NCBI RefSeq assembly: GCF_034008635.1
Contig: NZ_CP125378.1
Coordinates: 3,655,501 to 3,719,500 of the forward strand
DNA from: Pseudomonas sp. P8_229
GTDB taxonomy: Bacteria > Pseudomonadota > Gammaproteobacteria > Pseudomonadales > Pseudomonadaceae
DNA: 64,000 nucleotides
Direction of reading: 5' to 3'
In this document: piece after piece, positions 26,901 to 35,240 of the stretch
Numbering within the stretch: the first letter of the stretch is position 1
Layout of the letters: every line of letters starts with the position of its first letter
The notes under the pieces: generated by a model
What the model was told of the DNA's origin: nothing
The model's database searches: none
The model's input: only the letters and a program-made list of their open reading frames with translations
Made by a program: the position numbers and the translations under genes

Positions 26901-27991
26901 ACCTGGACAATCGCTTGTTGCTGTGCGATCCGGGCCACGACAAGGAGATGCGTTTGCTCGGTGTCACGCCGGACAATCAGGCCGCGTGGCTGTTGGACGT
27001 CAGCAGCGGTGAGCTGTGGCGTCAGACGTTCTTCGATAGCCGGCAACTCGAGCAAGCCTTTGGCAACGGTCAACAGTTATTGGCGAGCGACTTGTTACCG
27101 GCACCGCAGGCCGAGTGGGACGATTGGCGGTTCAGCGGTGTAACCAATGAAGGCTCCGCCTTGCGTGGCACGTCGGTGGAAGGTGTGTCTCTGCAATTGC
27201 GCTACCAGGAGACGGAGCTCGTCATTGGCGTCGACCACCGCTGGGCAAAGGCGCATGCCGACCATCTGCTCGAGTCGCTGCAAGCGTTGCTGGAGACCTC
27301 CGGGCATGGCGAATTCATCACTGTGGAATCCGCCGCTGGCGTCCGGCAATGGTATGACGTGGCCAACGCGCGGATGATTCGAGTCGCCAGTCAAGACCTG
27401 CCCAGTGATTGCGAACTGCTCGGCACCTGCCGTGACAGTGTGCTGTTGCACGAGCCCCAGGAACAGCGCGTTTCGATCTATCCCGGTCACCATAGCGTCG
27501 GACCTTTCGATTATGTGCAGCGCAATGCCGAGGTACTCGTGGTCGAGGGGCAGAACAAGGTCAGCGACCTGCTGCCGCTGCTCGCCGATGACGTAAGCCG
27601 TCTGGTTTTACGCATGGGGCAGGGCGGCGTGAGCTATCACTTGTCAAAAGCCAGCTGGCTGCGACTGGACTTCGTCATTGTCGATTGCCGGCCAGGACCT
27701 GGAGAGCGGTCGGCGATTCCCGGCAAGTTGATCTGGGCAGTCGATGCACCGGGGAAACTGCAACTGTCGGTGGTTGGCGAGCATTTGCTGGTTGTCGATC
27801 CCGATCGCCAGCACAGCCTGATCCTGCGCGAAGTGTGCTCGGCCGATCCGGCGCTGCGAGGCGACGTCTTTCTGGGGTTTGAGGGGCAGAACTCCTATCC
27901 GGTTTCCAGACTGGTGCAGGGGTTGCAGAGTGTTCCAAATGCCCAAACCGGTGCGACGCTCGAGCAGTTATTGCGTGTAGTACCGGCTTGA
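20915..27991 (+). CDS. Giant LifA/Efa1-like toxin 1: GT44 glycosyltransferase, C58 protease, TcdA/TcdB translocation region
   Basis: A 2358-residue protein; the ATG at 20915 follows AAAGGAGA at eight bases, which rules in this start over a TTG 90 bases upstream. Domains: residues 1-120 helical, like the membrane-targeting bundle of clostridial toxins; 125-about 600 a GT44 glycosyltransferase with KIMHFVWLGGG (126-136), AAASDVVR (Asp299, Arg302) and YADVDNLPP (DXD, Asp315 and Asp317); about 840-1030 a YopT/C58-type cysteine protease with RCYPLA (Cys852), DNHAML (His939) and FYDPNFG (Asp958); 1155-1350 the TcdA/TcdB pore region starting VHTLNTGFTIQAL with a long glycine/alanine-rich hydrophobic stretch at 1278-1322. 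After about 1420 (VLPCTPQTCYGYEYKALPF) it still follows the delivery domain of TcdB. Residues 1663-2250 hold four modules with WYD-like marks. No signal peptide. By family it should glycosylate a host GTPase or similar target; the target is unknown. Confidence 0.88.
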   Translation: MQDQRSQDASGYVNFINLFRQADLEQAMLLHKDSDSYQSVWRYYFACVGLLDSPRLLEPLALLKQSLGQLIAPTRVRRSVEGHVTQPAEAQPKDTLPRIYENIQAFETRLKNTLAFEKSAETAVPKIMHFVWLGGGLGAIQRDYLNLWKQVLGGQGYSLNLWYDSDALLAWQTNKLIVEAAKADAMQHGGSEKLSEAELGTLYEERAIVLKQQMFMHINAALEQGMSADEARIDLLTRAYGQNAEQLEGLIEQNRRSLLDLAGNDLQLRDLHDLDPPLQLQSIYDRETRLRGNLAAASDVVRVEALYNEGGGYADVDNLPPLVKNLGGVDISTFGGDARVGVLQLLLDHNPHWMPGRQARRDGYTDYLGQIPEEHRAALDAFARQKPALSEVFQAPAELLVRPQALRAVAVQSTLSNSFLAAHARSPMLKSVIERFRFNYQLIDRTARLAEQRGVALSDFDNMSMLSREVLEQAYGSFADLSMSEDVAASYLSLAAAGYYGDGIRAQSEWTIYLTGPAAMRDGMVDYQRHNFVPREEERQRLEAAIEPLWVVNDKTEEEQDHSWKDNASDVEQWVLDEQQRWREGQFSARYNGDIDALLSQQTVMFEEGWPVIEGRPVLLVDVLQRMMDRLGEPFMAAMRRGHNGPLVFPSGAGLGFDDREAIKAQPTGLRAPASLGDAHIQGLALDEVLSAIAEGTLQFFQVSALQRALLGQLLGVRSLDNQSLIAVAAELDNLANGVAEVGASVRYAAIERHLYQQRAAAFMAGLASHLDQPARASDSALTLKRTALSQAHTLFQWGRHVAHIQEVATREHRDQVIRQLGQVLGQIEASDVKLVPQDLLLTGPGDPGARCYPLALIMSAALENGAAASRRLRERFFLATAEPQQSDSATFLQALEELRGVPLHEVGSPLGRVDLQQLGATLEAYGSTCTLMLNSDNHAMLVAKTFDGDHATYHFYDPNFGVFEFSQPALFLHALTDFFQKQGLAKYYAAYGDEARPTFDLIELQGQKISTLDLSGGFRVGQLLKSDNVLPEHSGRPIRQRLNSARGQSLVSNPHLGRSLRDLDSHWWGQQIAHATDALQALHPSVTPLVPLFETLNITPGGEYLISLIDPLHSEHVIQVTSTDPRLLRIRNYLSEQFSTLGTRPEPALSEAGAVHTLNTGFTIQALMNALRGREGDDRTLTTAVRLHAYINYAQLAHGNVTDIAGLISLVKTALNEEKLIARTCAPVVGEALGHVLNEGVGAVLGLANVGFDIYQLATTDNEIERAQFGTQLAFDSASLALTAGGLGAATAGAATAAAVLGGAGVILGGLAVGVAALAQGFANIAQQAKAVGLFFDHLERAYRGVGYRYDDAMGGWVADPALIVQSLDFKRGTLTLDSPKLYRLRDHFGVPDFDPDYQKALNLQRELGLPRTIRRALPAGQLVVLPCTPQTCYGYEYKALPFYAWGHHTGFDTARRLERKDREGRWQFLFTFFSFPSPYIVNRLAPAYRPTVIEIRLDANERALAVPLVPAEWHELLSYRIEGGGASCSLILNRGVDVELESPSLQLCRWNLVATWATERDVQVSVGGAIIIGGVTVTLSGRGRHEVLIRLADRQLFRVDSAHRQLLILEQTAPAGADELSLLQHYQSLVSEHRLVLPYTPLHNFLIPFESAHQPRYTTAWYDAAGERFLYIRNEEVLQADEALLAAVVGDSAFFYEPQNYVIWQVDAVSGLLRFCYRLLVMRGQCSIRRIDVDDHGVMHIEQQWTGPDQKTTQFNYLLHDGQLQLTSVTRDMDRELGERVFARQTLEHWSQVLGDYVSLSTVPERDGVATLDWQPAAYVSVCWAFEPGKRDLVWIRSRDRLCIHPFIASGHTRGWQDSISKLADLLLLPANDQQNLYFIYDRAAQKLCRVQRSLSDDNQHWPSQWSHQWVEPAGLSEVAAVEGGYLALTDEGLFFNLSENGEVHLGGLSERWLKGRTQWWLALEALAQKYPVSSFAILGVRNASGDHSLCAWYLDNRLLLCDPGHDKEMRLLGVTPDNQAAWLLDVSSGELWRQTFFDSRQLEQAFGNGQQLLASDLLPAPQAEWDDWRFSGVTNEGSALRGTSVEGVSLQLRYQETELVIGVDHRWAKAHADHLLESLQALLETSGHGEFITVESAAGVRQWYDVANARMIRVASQDLPSDCELLGTCRDSVLLHEPQEQRVSIYPGHHSVGPFDYVQRNAEVLVVEGQNKVSDLLPLLADDVSRLVLRMGQGGVSYHLSKASWLRLDFVIVDCRPGPGERSAIPGKLIWAVDAPGKLQLSVVGEHLLVVDPDRQHSLILREVCSADPALRGDVFLGFEGQNSYPVSRLVQGLQSVPNAQTGATLEQLLRVVPA

Positions 27992-28161
27992 GAAACAAAT
28001 GGAAGTTTCTCGATAGTTGTTAATTGTTTGTAAGCTGGCGCAATTGATTGGCGAGTAGAAGTCGCGCGAAAAGTTGCGGTTTTAAAACATTTAATTGTTT
28101 CTGGATGTCGTGATGGTAAAGCCCGTCGCGGTCTATATTTGCGTGAGAAAAGGAAGCTCGG

Positions 28162-31100
28162 TTGAATACTAAGGATCATGGGTTAATGGTGAACAGTAAG
28201 TTCTCGGACGTTTTTGAGCGAGCCGAAATTGAGTTGATCGCAGGGAGTTTGCGTGATGACATGTCTCGAGAACAGTTGCTGCGTTATTACAACGCTGCGG
28301 TCGGGGCCGCGGAGTGGACAGAACAACTGATAGCAGTCAGATTACTCAAGGAAGTCGTCGAGTCGAATCTTCCTGGTGTAACCGATATTCAATTCAAAAA
28401 ATTCAGTGAAAACCTTAGGGATTACCACCACCGGCTAACGACTACTGCAAACCTTTTGTCTCGAGGTCAACCGGTTGCGCGAAAGTTACATTTTGTCTGG
28501 GTAGGCGGAGGCATTGGAACCATTCAGGGGGATTACATCAATGTCTGGAAACAGATGACCGACGCTGATGGATACCGTCTGAATCTCTGGTACGACAGCG
28601 ATGGACTGCTTGCGCATGAAACCAACAAGATCATCGTCGAATCGGCCAAGGCTCAAGTCGCGAAGCTCGCTTCTGAAGATGCATCGATGAAGTCCGCGAG
28701 GCTTGGCAAGCTATACGTTGAGCGCGCCCGCGTGCTTCGTCAGCAGATGTTCGAACATATCCAGAAAGCCACCGCGACAGGTGGCAGTGCCGACCAGACA
28801 AGAATCAATCTTTTGGTCAGCGCTTACGGTCAGGATGAGGCCACGCTCAACGCGCTGAAGGTGCGCAATCTGCAGTCGCTTGAAAGTGTTGCTGCGAATG
28901 GCATTGCACTTCGGGATATCCGTAGCGAATTGTCCAGTCGACCCTTGTTCGAAATCTATGAACGAGAATTGTCTCTTCGCGGCAATCTGGCAGCGGCGTC
29001 TGACATCACGCGACTGCAGGCGGTGCATTTCGAAAGCGGAACTTATCTGGATGCGGATCTATTGCCGTCATTACATGAAAATATCGGTGGCGTGGATATT
29101 TCCGCTTTTGACATCGAAACCCGGATGGGAATCACGCAGATTCTGCTCGACTCTAACCCGCAAATACTTCCGAATCGAAGCGCACCGTATGCGGATTTAC
29201 GCCATAAGGTACCGGAACACATAAAAAACGCATTGATAGAGTTTGCCAGGATCGCACCTTCACTCAAGGATATTTTTGCACCGTTCAATGATGTCGTTGT
29301 TTCACAACACGGAGTGCGTGTAGGCAATAAAAATAGCGCTGATTTAAAAAGCAGCCCTTTCAATGGTCTTTCCAATGCAATGTTGAGTGGTCATGCCGGG
29401 TCCGCGGCAATTGTCGGGATCATCGATAAAATTCGCAGTAATTACGCATTTCTGGATCGAGTGGAGGTGCTGGCTCGTCGGGGGAACATCTCACTGACAG
29501 ATTCCGCAGCATTCTCCAATCTGATCATTAGCGAGATGGAGAAAATATATGGACCGCTATCAACCTGGGGTGACGAGTTAATTGCTCGAAACCGGTTTTT
29601 GCAGGCTATCGCTGAGTACGATGCCGACGGCATCAAATTTGGTGCCCAATCGGCTATTACCATGAGTGGCCCAACGGCCGTTTCGCAAGGTTTGAGTGAT
29701 TACGTCAACGAAAAAGCGCTTGCTGAAGCTCGTCAACAAATCAGTGACCGAGTCGATCTGCGTGACGGTTTCAATCTGGCCACCGAAGAGGAGACCCACC
29801 ATAGCTGGAAGGACAACGCCAAGACCGAGTCCGCCTGGTTCGAACTGGAAACAACCAGAATTGCCGATGGTGCCTACAAAAACCGTTACCTGGGCAATGT
29901 GGATGAGCTGCTCAAAGGTCAGACTCTGACTTTCAAGCAAGGCTGGCCGGTCATGGAAGGCAAGCCCGTGTTGCTGACGTCAGTGCTGCAGCAACTGCTG
30001 GATAGCCTGGGTGAACCGTTCGTTCGTGCGATGAATGACCGATTGACTGGCGATATTGCATTCGATGCTCCGTTCTCTGTCGATTTCGAAACACGTCAGC
30101 AGATTCTGCAGCAACCCACCGTCGAACTGCCGCCATCGACAGGCGCCGAGTCGCTGGGCAATTTGAACGAAGCGTTGGCGCGGATCGCGGCAGGCAAATT
30201 ACCTGTGGATCAGTTGAGTCCGTTGCACCGTGTGATGTTCGGCGGCCTGTTTGGCGCTACGACACTGGATCAGAACGGGTTCGCCGACACCTGGAAAACC
30301 ACCGTTGATTTTGCCGAGAAAACCCGTGATCGTGGGCTGTTCGCACGCTATGACGTCATCGAACAAACGCTGCTCAACCGTTACGCGGCACCGACAGAGT
30401 TCAGTACTTCCAGAATCGGCACGGGGGAAAACAACTCTCGGGTTCTGAAGGCGCAGGCCTTTGCCAAGCCGATGAGCGTACGGCAATGGCGTGAACACCT
30501 GAGCCAGGTAGAAGCCGTGGCTAAAAAAGAACAACGGGCGTCGATTCTCACACGAGGCAATGCGGTACGTGAGCAGTTTTTCCGGTCCGGGGCTCTCTCA
30601 GCCAAACAGTTTCCACAAGGGTTGCTGGTACAGGGTGTGGGCGATCCGGGGCGGCGCTGTTATCCATTGGCATTGGCCATGGCGGCAGCATTGGAACGAG
30701 GCGTCGCCGCAGAGCGCGCTCTGATCGGTAAACTGGCGCTGGCCAATATCGCCCCGGAGTCAGCTGAAACCCAGGCGTTGCTGCATGTGCTGGATGAGTT
30801 GCGCGGCATCCCGATGGCGCAGTTCGGCGAAAAAACGCCGGTGGCGAATCTGCACGCAGTGATACAGGCGCTGGATGCCAAAACCAGCGGCGGCAGCTTG
30901 CTGCTCAATACCGAAAATCATTCGATGCTGGTGAGCAAAGTCGCGGGAGCAGAGGAAACATCCTATCGCTTCTACGATCCCAACTTCGGCCTGTATGCGT
31001 TTGCCCGAATAGATGAACTGCACAAAGGTATCCAGGGATTTTTGCAGGATGGGACGGTCGCCACACTCTATGGCGTTGCAGAGGGGCCCGGAGCCACTTT

Positions 31101-34100
31101 CGATGTGGTGGACCTCAACGGCGTGAACATTGCCGACGCGACTTTGCCGTCCAGAGTCAGCGTTGGAAACCTGCTGAGCAATGACCCGATTGCCGGCGGG
31201 AAGCCTGTCGAACCCTGGCACCATCATGCGCAGTTGCGACTACGGTCGCTGTCGGAGAACGCGCGTCTTGGCCAAGCGTTCGCCAGTGTGGACGCCCACA
31301 AGTGGACGCGGATCATCAAAGGTGCGACCGATCAGTTGCATGAAAAATATCAACTGAGCCGTGACTTCGTTCCAGTATTCGAGTCTTTGAAACCCGCCGC
31401 ACAAGGGCGCAGTGAAATCACTCTGGTCAACGCCAAAGACCCGCATCAGACGCGCACGGTGTTGACCGATGACAAACGGCTGTCCGGAATCAAATCTTAT
31501 CTGAGCGATTCCTTCGAAGAGTTATCCGGTAGGCGCGCAGGTTCACCCGTGGCCGATCCGACCGACGTCGGTGCGGTCCACACGCTCAATGCCGGTTTTG
31601 CCATTCAGGCGTTGCTGCTTGGGCTCAAGGAAGCGGAACACGCCGATGGTTCGACGGCATTGACGTCTGCGGTGCGCATTCACGGTTACCTTTCCTACGC
31701 GCAACTGGCCCACGGACTCGTGGTTGACGCGGTGCAATTGCTGGGGCTGGTTCGTCATGCGTTCACCGACAGTGTGCGTGTGGCCAACACCACCTCTGCA
31801 ATTGTGGGCAATGCGCTGGGCAACGTATTGAACGAAGGTGTGGGGAATGCATTGCAACTGGCGAGTATCGGTTTCGACATCTATTTGTTGATCAACGCTG
31901 AAAATGATACCCAGCGCGCGGTGTTCGCTACACAGCTGGCGTTTGATACCGCCGGTCTGGTGCTGGGCGCCGGAGCGTTTGGCGCAGGTGTTGCCGGAGC
32001 GGCCACGGCGGCTGCGTTTCTGGGGGGCGCCAGTGTCATTCTGGGCGGGCTGGCTGTTGGCATCGGTGCACTGGTCGAGGGTTTCAGCGCCAGGACAGAG
32101 CGTGGCAAGCAGATCGGCAGGTATTTGAATCGGGTCAACGAGGCGTATCGTACCGGAGGTTACTCGGTACGAGGGGATACCCTCTTTGCCAACCCTCATG
32201 CTGTTTATTCAAAACTGGATCTGCGCAGCGGAACCATCACCTTTGGCAGTCAGAAAATTTACGCTGCAGACAACTACTCTGATTTGCATCCACCCAAGAT
32301 CGACCCGGATCGCGAGCATGCATTCAGCATTCGAAAAGCGCTCGATCTGCCGGGAAAATTTGCCATCAGCGACGGATTAAACGTTGAAAGCGTTGTGTTG
32401 CCGAGCCTGCCGGATTGCTACCTGGCCTATGAGTTTGGCGGGTTGCCTTTTTCGACAACCCTGGGGGAAGATCTGGAAACGGCCCTGGCGCTTGAGCATG
32501 ACCGTTACGGCAAGCGGCAATTCTGGTTTACCTTCTACAAAATACCTACCGAATACATCATCGAAAAAATGGTGCCCAACTATGTGGCAACCACGGTCAG
32601 CGTGGTGCTGGGCAAGCAACACCGTTTTCTGCATGTACCGACTTTGCCGCAAGAGGTTCACGGCCATCTTTCCTATGATATCGAGGCATTGGGCGGACAC
32701 TGTTCGGTTACCTTGGCCGAGGGTGTCAAGTCTGTGCGTTTACAAGTCTCGACCGGCGAAGCGATGACCTGGTCATTGCGCACAGCCTGGTTGAATGAAG
32801 GTGGCGTGAAAATTGAGGGCGACGTCCTGCAACTGGGCACGATACAGGTGCAGGTGCCTGGCAAGAACACAGTGCTTGTGCAACTCGACGGACATTCGTA
32901 TCAGGTGGACTGGACAACCGGAACCCTGTTGCTCACGGAGCTGGAGGCCGGCCCGGATGAAAACGGCCCGATGACCCTTAAGCGAGTTCGCGAACTTGCA
33001 CGTTCCAGCCGTCTGGCGGACGGCCCCACGGTCATTCGCAATTACCAGGACGCTCTGACTGGCGTGCGCACCAGCGCCTGGTATGACCGCGAGCAAGATT
33101 CATTATCGTTGGTTCGCGGGCTGGAGCCGAAATATGCCGCGGATATTTGTATGGGCCCCAGGATTGGTCGGGACATTTACTACTACTGCCCCGCTGATGC
33201 ATTGATCTGGCGCGTTGATGTTGTCACCGGGAAAATCATACGTGTTTTCCAATTGGTGCGTACGGAATTGAAAGCCTGGATTACCGCAATCCAGGAGATG
33301 CCGGGCGGTGCGTTGCAAGTGGTTCGGCGCATCGAACTCGACGAAGACCAGTTTGTGAAAATGACTTACCTGATCGAAGAAGATGAACTCTCGATTACTG
33401 GTGTGTCCGGTCATCTCAGCTATCACGAAGGTCGGGAGATTCGAAGTGGGACGGTCTTCCTGGACGATTTCCTCTCGTGGTACCGGTTGATTCCGGCAGC
33501 GTCAGGCGTTGACGACGAACAAGTGACAAGTGCCGGTTGGTCCAGGTTCATTACTGTTGATTACATGGACTACAGCTCGAAAGCGTTCAGCCGGGTCTGG
33601 GTACGTTGCGACGACGGACGGGTTTTTAGGCCGATGCTCAAAGAGGAGGACAGCGACGCCGACGCCTTCGATTGGGCTCTTCTGGATCCACAGCAGCCAG
33701 AACGCGATACGGTTCTGTTCCATCACCTGCGTCATCGCCTCCTTTATCGACAGCGCATCAGTGCACAAGAACAGTCCTCGGTAATTTTTGCACAATCCAT
33801 CTTGTCGCTGGAGGTGCAGCAAATTCATCGCCGAGGCCGGCAATACATTGCATTGACTGACGAGGGCATGGTGTTTCGCCTGAATGGCGCGGGCGAACGA
33901 CATTTGGCAGGCCTCGGTAATGATTGGCTATTCGCCCGCCAAGAGCGCTCAGGCAGCAATTTTCGTTGGTGGGATTCGGTCCTTGGCACTGCCGCAATGT
34001 GGTCCGCCGGGGCTGTGGAGGTCGGTGGCATCAGCGCTGCTTCGAATCACTCGCCGCTCTATGTCGTGTGTCTCGATCAGCAACTTCTTATCGCCGATAC

Positions 34101-35160
34101 GGCGGGGAAAAGCTTTGGGTTATTGAGGCAGACCTTGGACAGGAAGGCCGCCTTGATGATCGATTGGACTACTGGACGGATCTACCGCCAAGCGTTCATG
34201 GCCCCCGATAGCTTGTTCGCAGCATTTGGCGCGGGAACACATCTGTTACGGGCCGACTTGATCCCGCCAATGCAGAGGGTGCTGCCACAGCGCACGTTCG
34301 CCTGGGCTATGCCCCATGAGTCGGGCTTGCGCGCCAAGTCCCATGATCACGTATTGTTCGACCTGTTCGAAGGTGAGCCTGCGCGCATTGTCGGTGTGGA
34401 AAACGAGTTCTTCGACGGCGTGGATCTGCATCAGGCGCGGGAACGGAAACTGGCCCGGATGCTGGCGGGGCAGCATTGTGCTCCGTATCTGACGGCAGGC
34501 AGGATCGATGATCTTTGCAGCTGGTATGACGTCGACGCCGGCCGCTTGCTCAGTGCAACGGCCCCAGGTCAAGACTTGCCCGGCTACGTGGGAGTCGCTA
34601 ACGGTCAAACCCTGGTGTTGCATGACCCGCAGAGCCTGCAGCTTTTCAGCAACCGCAGTGAAGATGGCAAGCTCAGTGACGTATGGATGACTGCACAAAC
34701 AGTCAGGCGAGTAGATAATACGCTGGTCATCGAAAGTGATCGGATATCTGGCAGGCTTGCGCCGATTCCGGACGGCATTGATACGCTGATCCTGAAGTGT
34801 TCGACGGATGGCGCCTCCTTTTTGATCGACCAGCGGACCTGGGTACGACTTGACTGCCTGATTGTCGATCTCGATTTTCCCGACGCGTTGAAAAGTCATC
34901 TTTCGTTCCAGCTGCAGCCGATGGAGCAGTGGTTGGTCACGCAGAAGGATGGGCACCTGCTGCTGACGGACACTGACACGGGGCGCAGCATCATTTTGCG
35001 CAATGTCGGTGCTATCAGTGCGGAGTCTCGAAAGAATGTGTCACTCAGTATCCCCTTGGCGGAAGACCTCGCGGTGACGCTCTATCTCAATGAGTTGATG
35101 AGCGCCTTGCAGGAGGAAGCGCTGAGTGAACTTGGCGCGCTGATTTCTGACATCCGTTAA
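28162..35160 (+). CDS. Giant LifA/Efa1-like toxin 2, paralogue of the preceding gene
   Basis: A 2332-residue paralogue, clearly diverged and more A/T-rich in its first third. I use the TTG at 28162 because AAAGGAAG lies five bases upstream; an ATG at 28186 (MVNSKFSDVF) with AAGGA eleven bases upstream is the alternative. The domain order is the same: glycosyltransferase with KLHFVWVGGG (Trp113), AAASDITR (Asp281, Arg284) and YLDADLLPS (DXD, Asp297 and Asp299); cysteine protease with RCYPLA (Cys833), ENHSML (His920) and FYDPNFG (Asp939); pore region from VHTLNAGFAIQAL (about 1138) with hydrophobic stretch 1264-1307; and C-terminal modules opening near 1640, 1801, 1969 and 2121. All catalytic residues are kept, so both copies look active. 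It begins 171 bases after toxin 1, may be on the same transcript, and is followed by a strong terminator. Confidence 0.87.
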   Translation: MNTKDHGLMVNSKFSDVFERAEIELIAGSLRDDMSREQLLRYYNAAVGAAEWTEQLIAVRLLKEVVESNLPGVTDIQFKKFSENLRDYHHRLTTTANLLSRGQPVARKLHFVWVGGGIGTIQGDYINVWKQMTDADGYRLNLWYDSDGLLAHETNKIIVESAKAQVAKLASEDASMKSARLGKLYVERARVLRQQMFEHIQKATATGGSADQTRINLLVSAYGQDEATLNALKVRNLQSLESVAANGIALRDIRSELSSRPLFEIYERELSLRGNLAAASDITRLQAVHFESGTYLDADLLPSLHENIGGVDISAFDIETRMGITQILLDSNPQILPNRSAPYADLRHKVPEHIKNALIEFARIAPSLKDIFAPFNDVVVSQHGVRVGNKNSADLKSSPFNGLSNAMLSGHAGSAAIVGIIDKIRSNYAFLDRVEVLARRGNISLTDSAAFSNLIISEMEKIYGPLSTWGDELIARNRFLQAIAEYDADGIKFGAQSAITMSGPTAVSQGLSDYVNEKALAEARQQISDRVDLRDGFNLATEEETHHSWKDNAKTESAWFELETTRIADGAYKNRYLGNVDELLKGQTLTFKQGWPVMEGKPVLLTSVLQQLLDSLGEPFVRAMNDRLTGDIAFDAPFSVDFETRQQILQQPTVELPPSTGAESLGNLNEALARIAAGKLPVDQLSPLHRVMFGGLFGATTLDQNGFADTWKTTVDFAEKTRDRGLFARYDVIEQTLLNRYAAPTEFSTSRIGTGENNSRVLKAQAFAKPMSVRQWREHLSQVEAVAKKEQRASILTRGNAVREQFFRSGALSAKQFPQGLLVQGVGDPGRRCYPLALAMAAALERGVAAERALIGKLALANIAPESAETQALLHVLDELRGIPMAQFGEKTPVANLHAVIQALDAKTSGGSLLLNTENHSMLVSKVAGAEETSYRFYDPNFGLYAFARIDELHKGIQGFLQDGTVATLYGVAEGPGATFDVVDLNGVNIADATLPSRVSVGNLLSNDPIAGGKPVEPWHHHAQLRLRSLSENARLGQAFASVDAHKWTRIIKGATDQLHEKYQLSRDFVPVFESLKPAAQGRSEITLVNAKDPHQTRTVLTDDKRLSGIKSYLSDSFEELSGRRAGSPVADPTDVGAVHTLNAGFAIQALLLGLKEAEHADGSTALTSAVRIHGYLSYAQLAHGLVVDAVQLLGLVRHAFTDSVRVANTTSAIVGNALGNVLNEGVGNALQLASIGFDIYLLINAENDTQRAVFATQLAFDTAGLVLGAGAFGAGVAGAATAAAFLGGASVILGGLAVGIGALVEGFSARTERGKQIGRYLNRVNEAYRTGGYSVRGDTLFANPHAVYSKLDLRSGTITFGSQKIYAADNYSDLHPPKIDPDREHAFSIRKALDLPGKFAISDGLNVESVVLPSLPDCYLAYEFGGLPFSTTLGEDLETALALEHDRYGKRQFWFTFYKIPTEYIIEKMVPNYVATTVSVVLGKQHRFLHVPTLPQEVHGHLSYDIEALGGHCSVTLAEGVKSVRLQVSTGEAMTWSLRTAWLNEGGVKIEGDVLQLGTIQVQVPGKNTVLVQLDGHSYQVDWTTGTLLLTELEAGPDENGPMTLKRVRELARSSRLADGPTVIRNYQDALTGVRTSAWYDREQDSLSLVRGLEPKYAADICMGPRIGRDIYYYCPADALIWRVDVVTGKIIRVFQLVRTELKAWITAIQEMPGGALQVVRRIELDEDQFVKMTYLIEEDELSITGVSGHLSYHEGREIRSGTVFLDDFLSWYRLIPAASGVDDEQVTSAGWSRFITVDYMDYSSKAFSRVWVRCDDGRVFRPMLKEEDSDADAFDWALLDPQQPERDTVLFHHLRHRLLYRQRISAQEQSSVIFAQSILSLEVQQIHRRGRQYIALTDEGMVFRLNGAGERHLAGLGNDWLFARQERSGSNFRWWDSVLGTAAMWSAGAVEVGGISAASNHSPLYVVCLDQQLLIADTAGKSFGLLRQTLDRKAALMIDWTTGRIYRQAFMAPDSLFAAFGAGTHLLRADLIPPMQRVLPQRTFAWAMPHESGLRAKSHDHVLFDLFEGEPARIVGVENEFFDGVDLHQARERKLARMLAGQHCAPYLTAGRIDDLCSWYDVDAGRLLSATAPGQDLPGYVGVANGQTLVLHDPQSLQLFSNRSEDGKLSDVWMTAQTVRRVDNTLVIESDRISGRLAPIPDGIDTLILKCSTDGASFLIDQRTWVRLDCLIVDLDFPDALKSHLSFQLQPMEQWLVTQKDGHLLLTDTDTGRSIILRNVGAISAESRKNVSLSIPLAEDLAVTLYLNELMSALQEEALSELGALISDIR

Positions 35161-35202
35161 GGCGTAACCCGGCAGCTCAACGCCGACGGGATTAGTTGAA
35201 GA

Positions 35203-35240
35203 GGCTGCGGATCAGATTATCCGCAGCCCTTTGTCGTTTT
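35203..35240 (+). terminator. Rho-independent terminator after toxin 2
   Basis: GGCTGCGGAT (35203-35212), loop CAGATT, ATCCGCAGCC (35219-35228), then CTTTGTCGTTTT. The stem is ten perfect pairs with a T-rich tail on the plus strand. It lies 43 bases after the toxin 2 stop and just before the marC stop on the other strand, so it could serve both. Confidence 0.85.

Noticed and set aside
20915..35160. Tc-type insecticidal toxin (TcdA/TcdB of Photorhabdus) or nonribosomal synthetase
   Set aside because: Apart from the name there is no similarity to Photorhabdus Tc proteins: no RHS repeats and no Tc channel domains; there are no carrier or adenylation motifs either.
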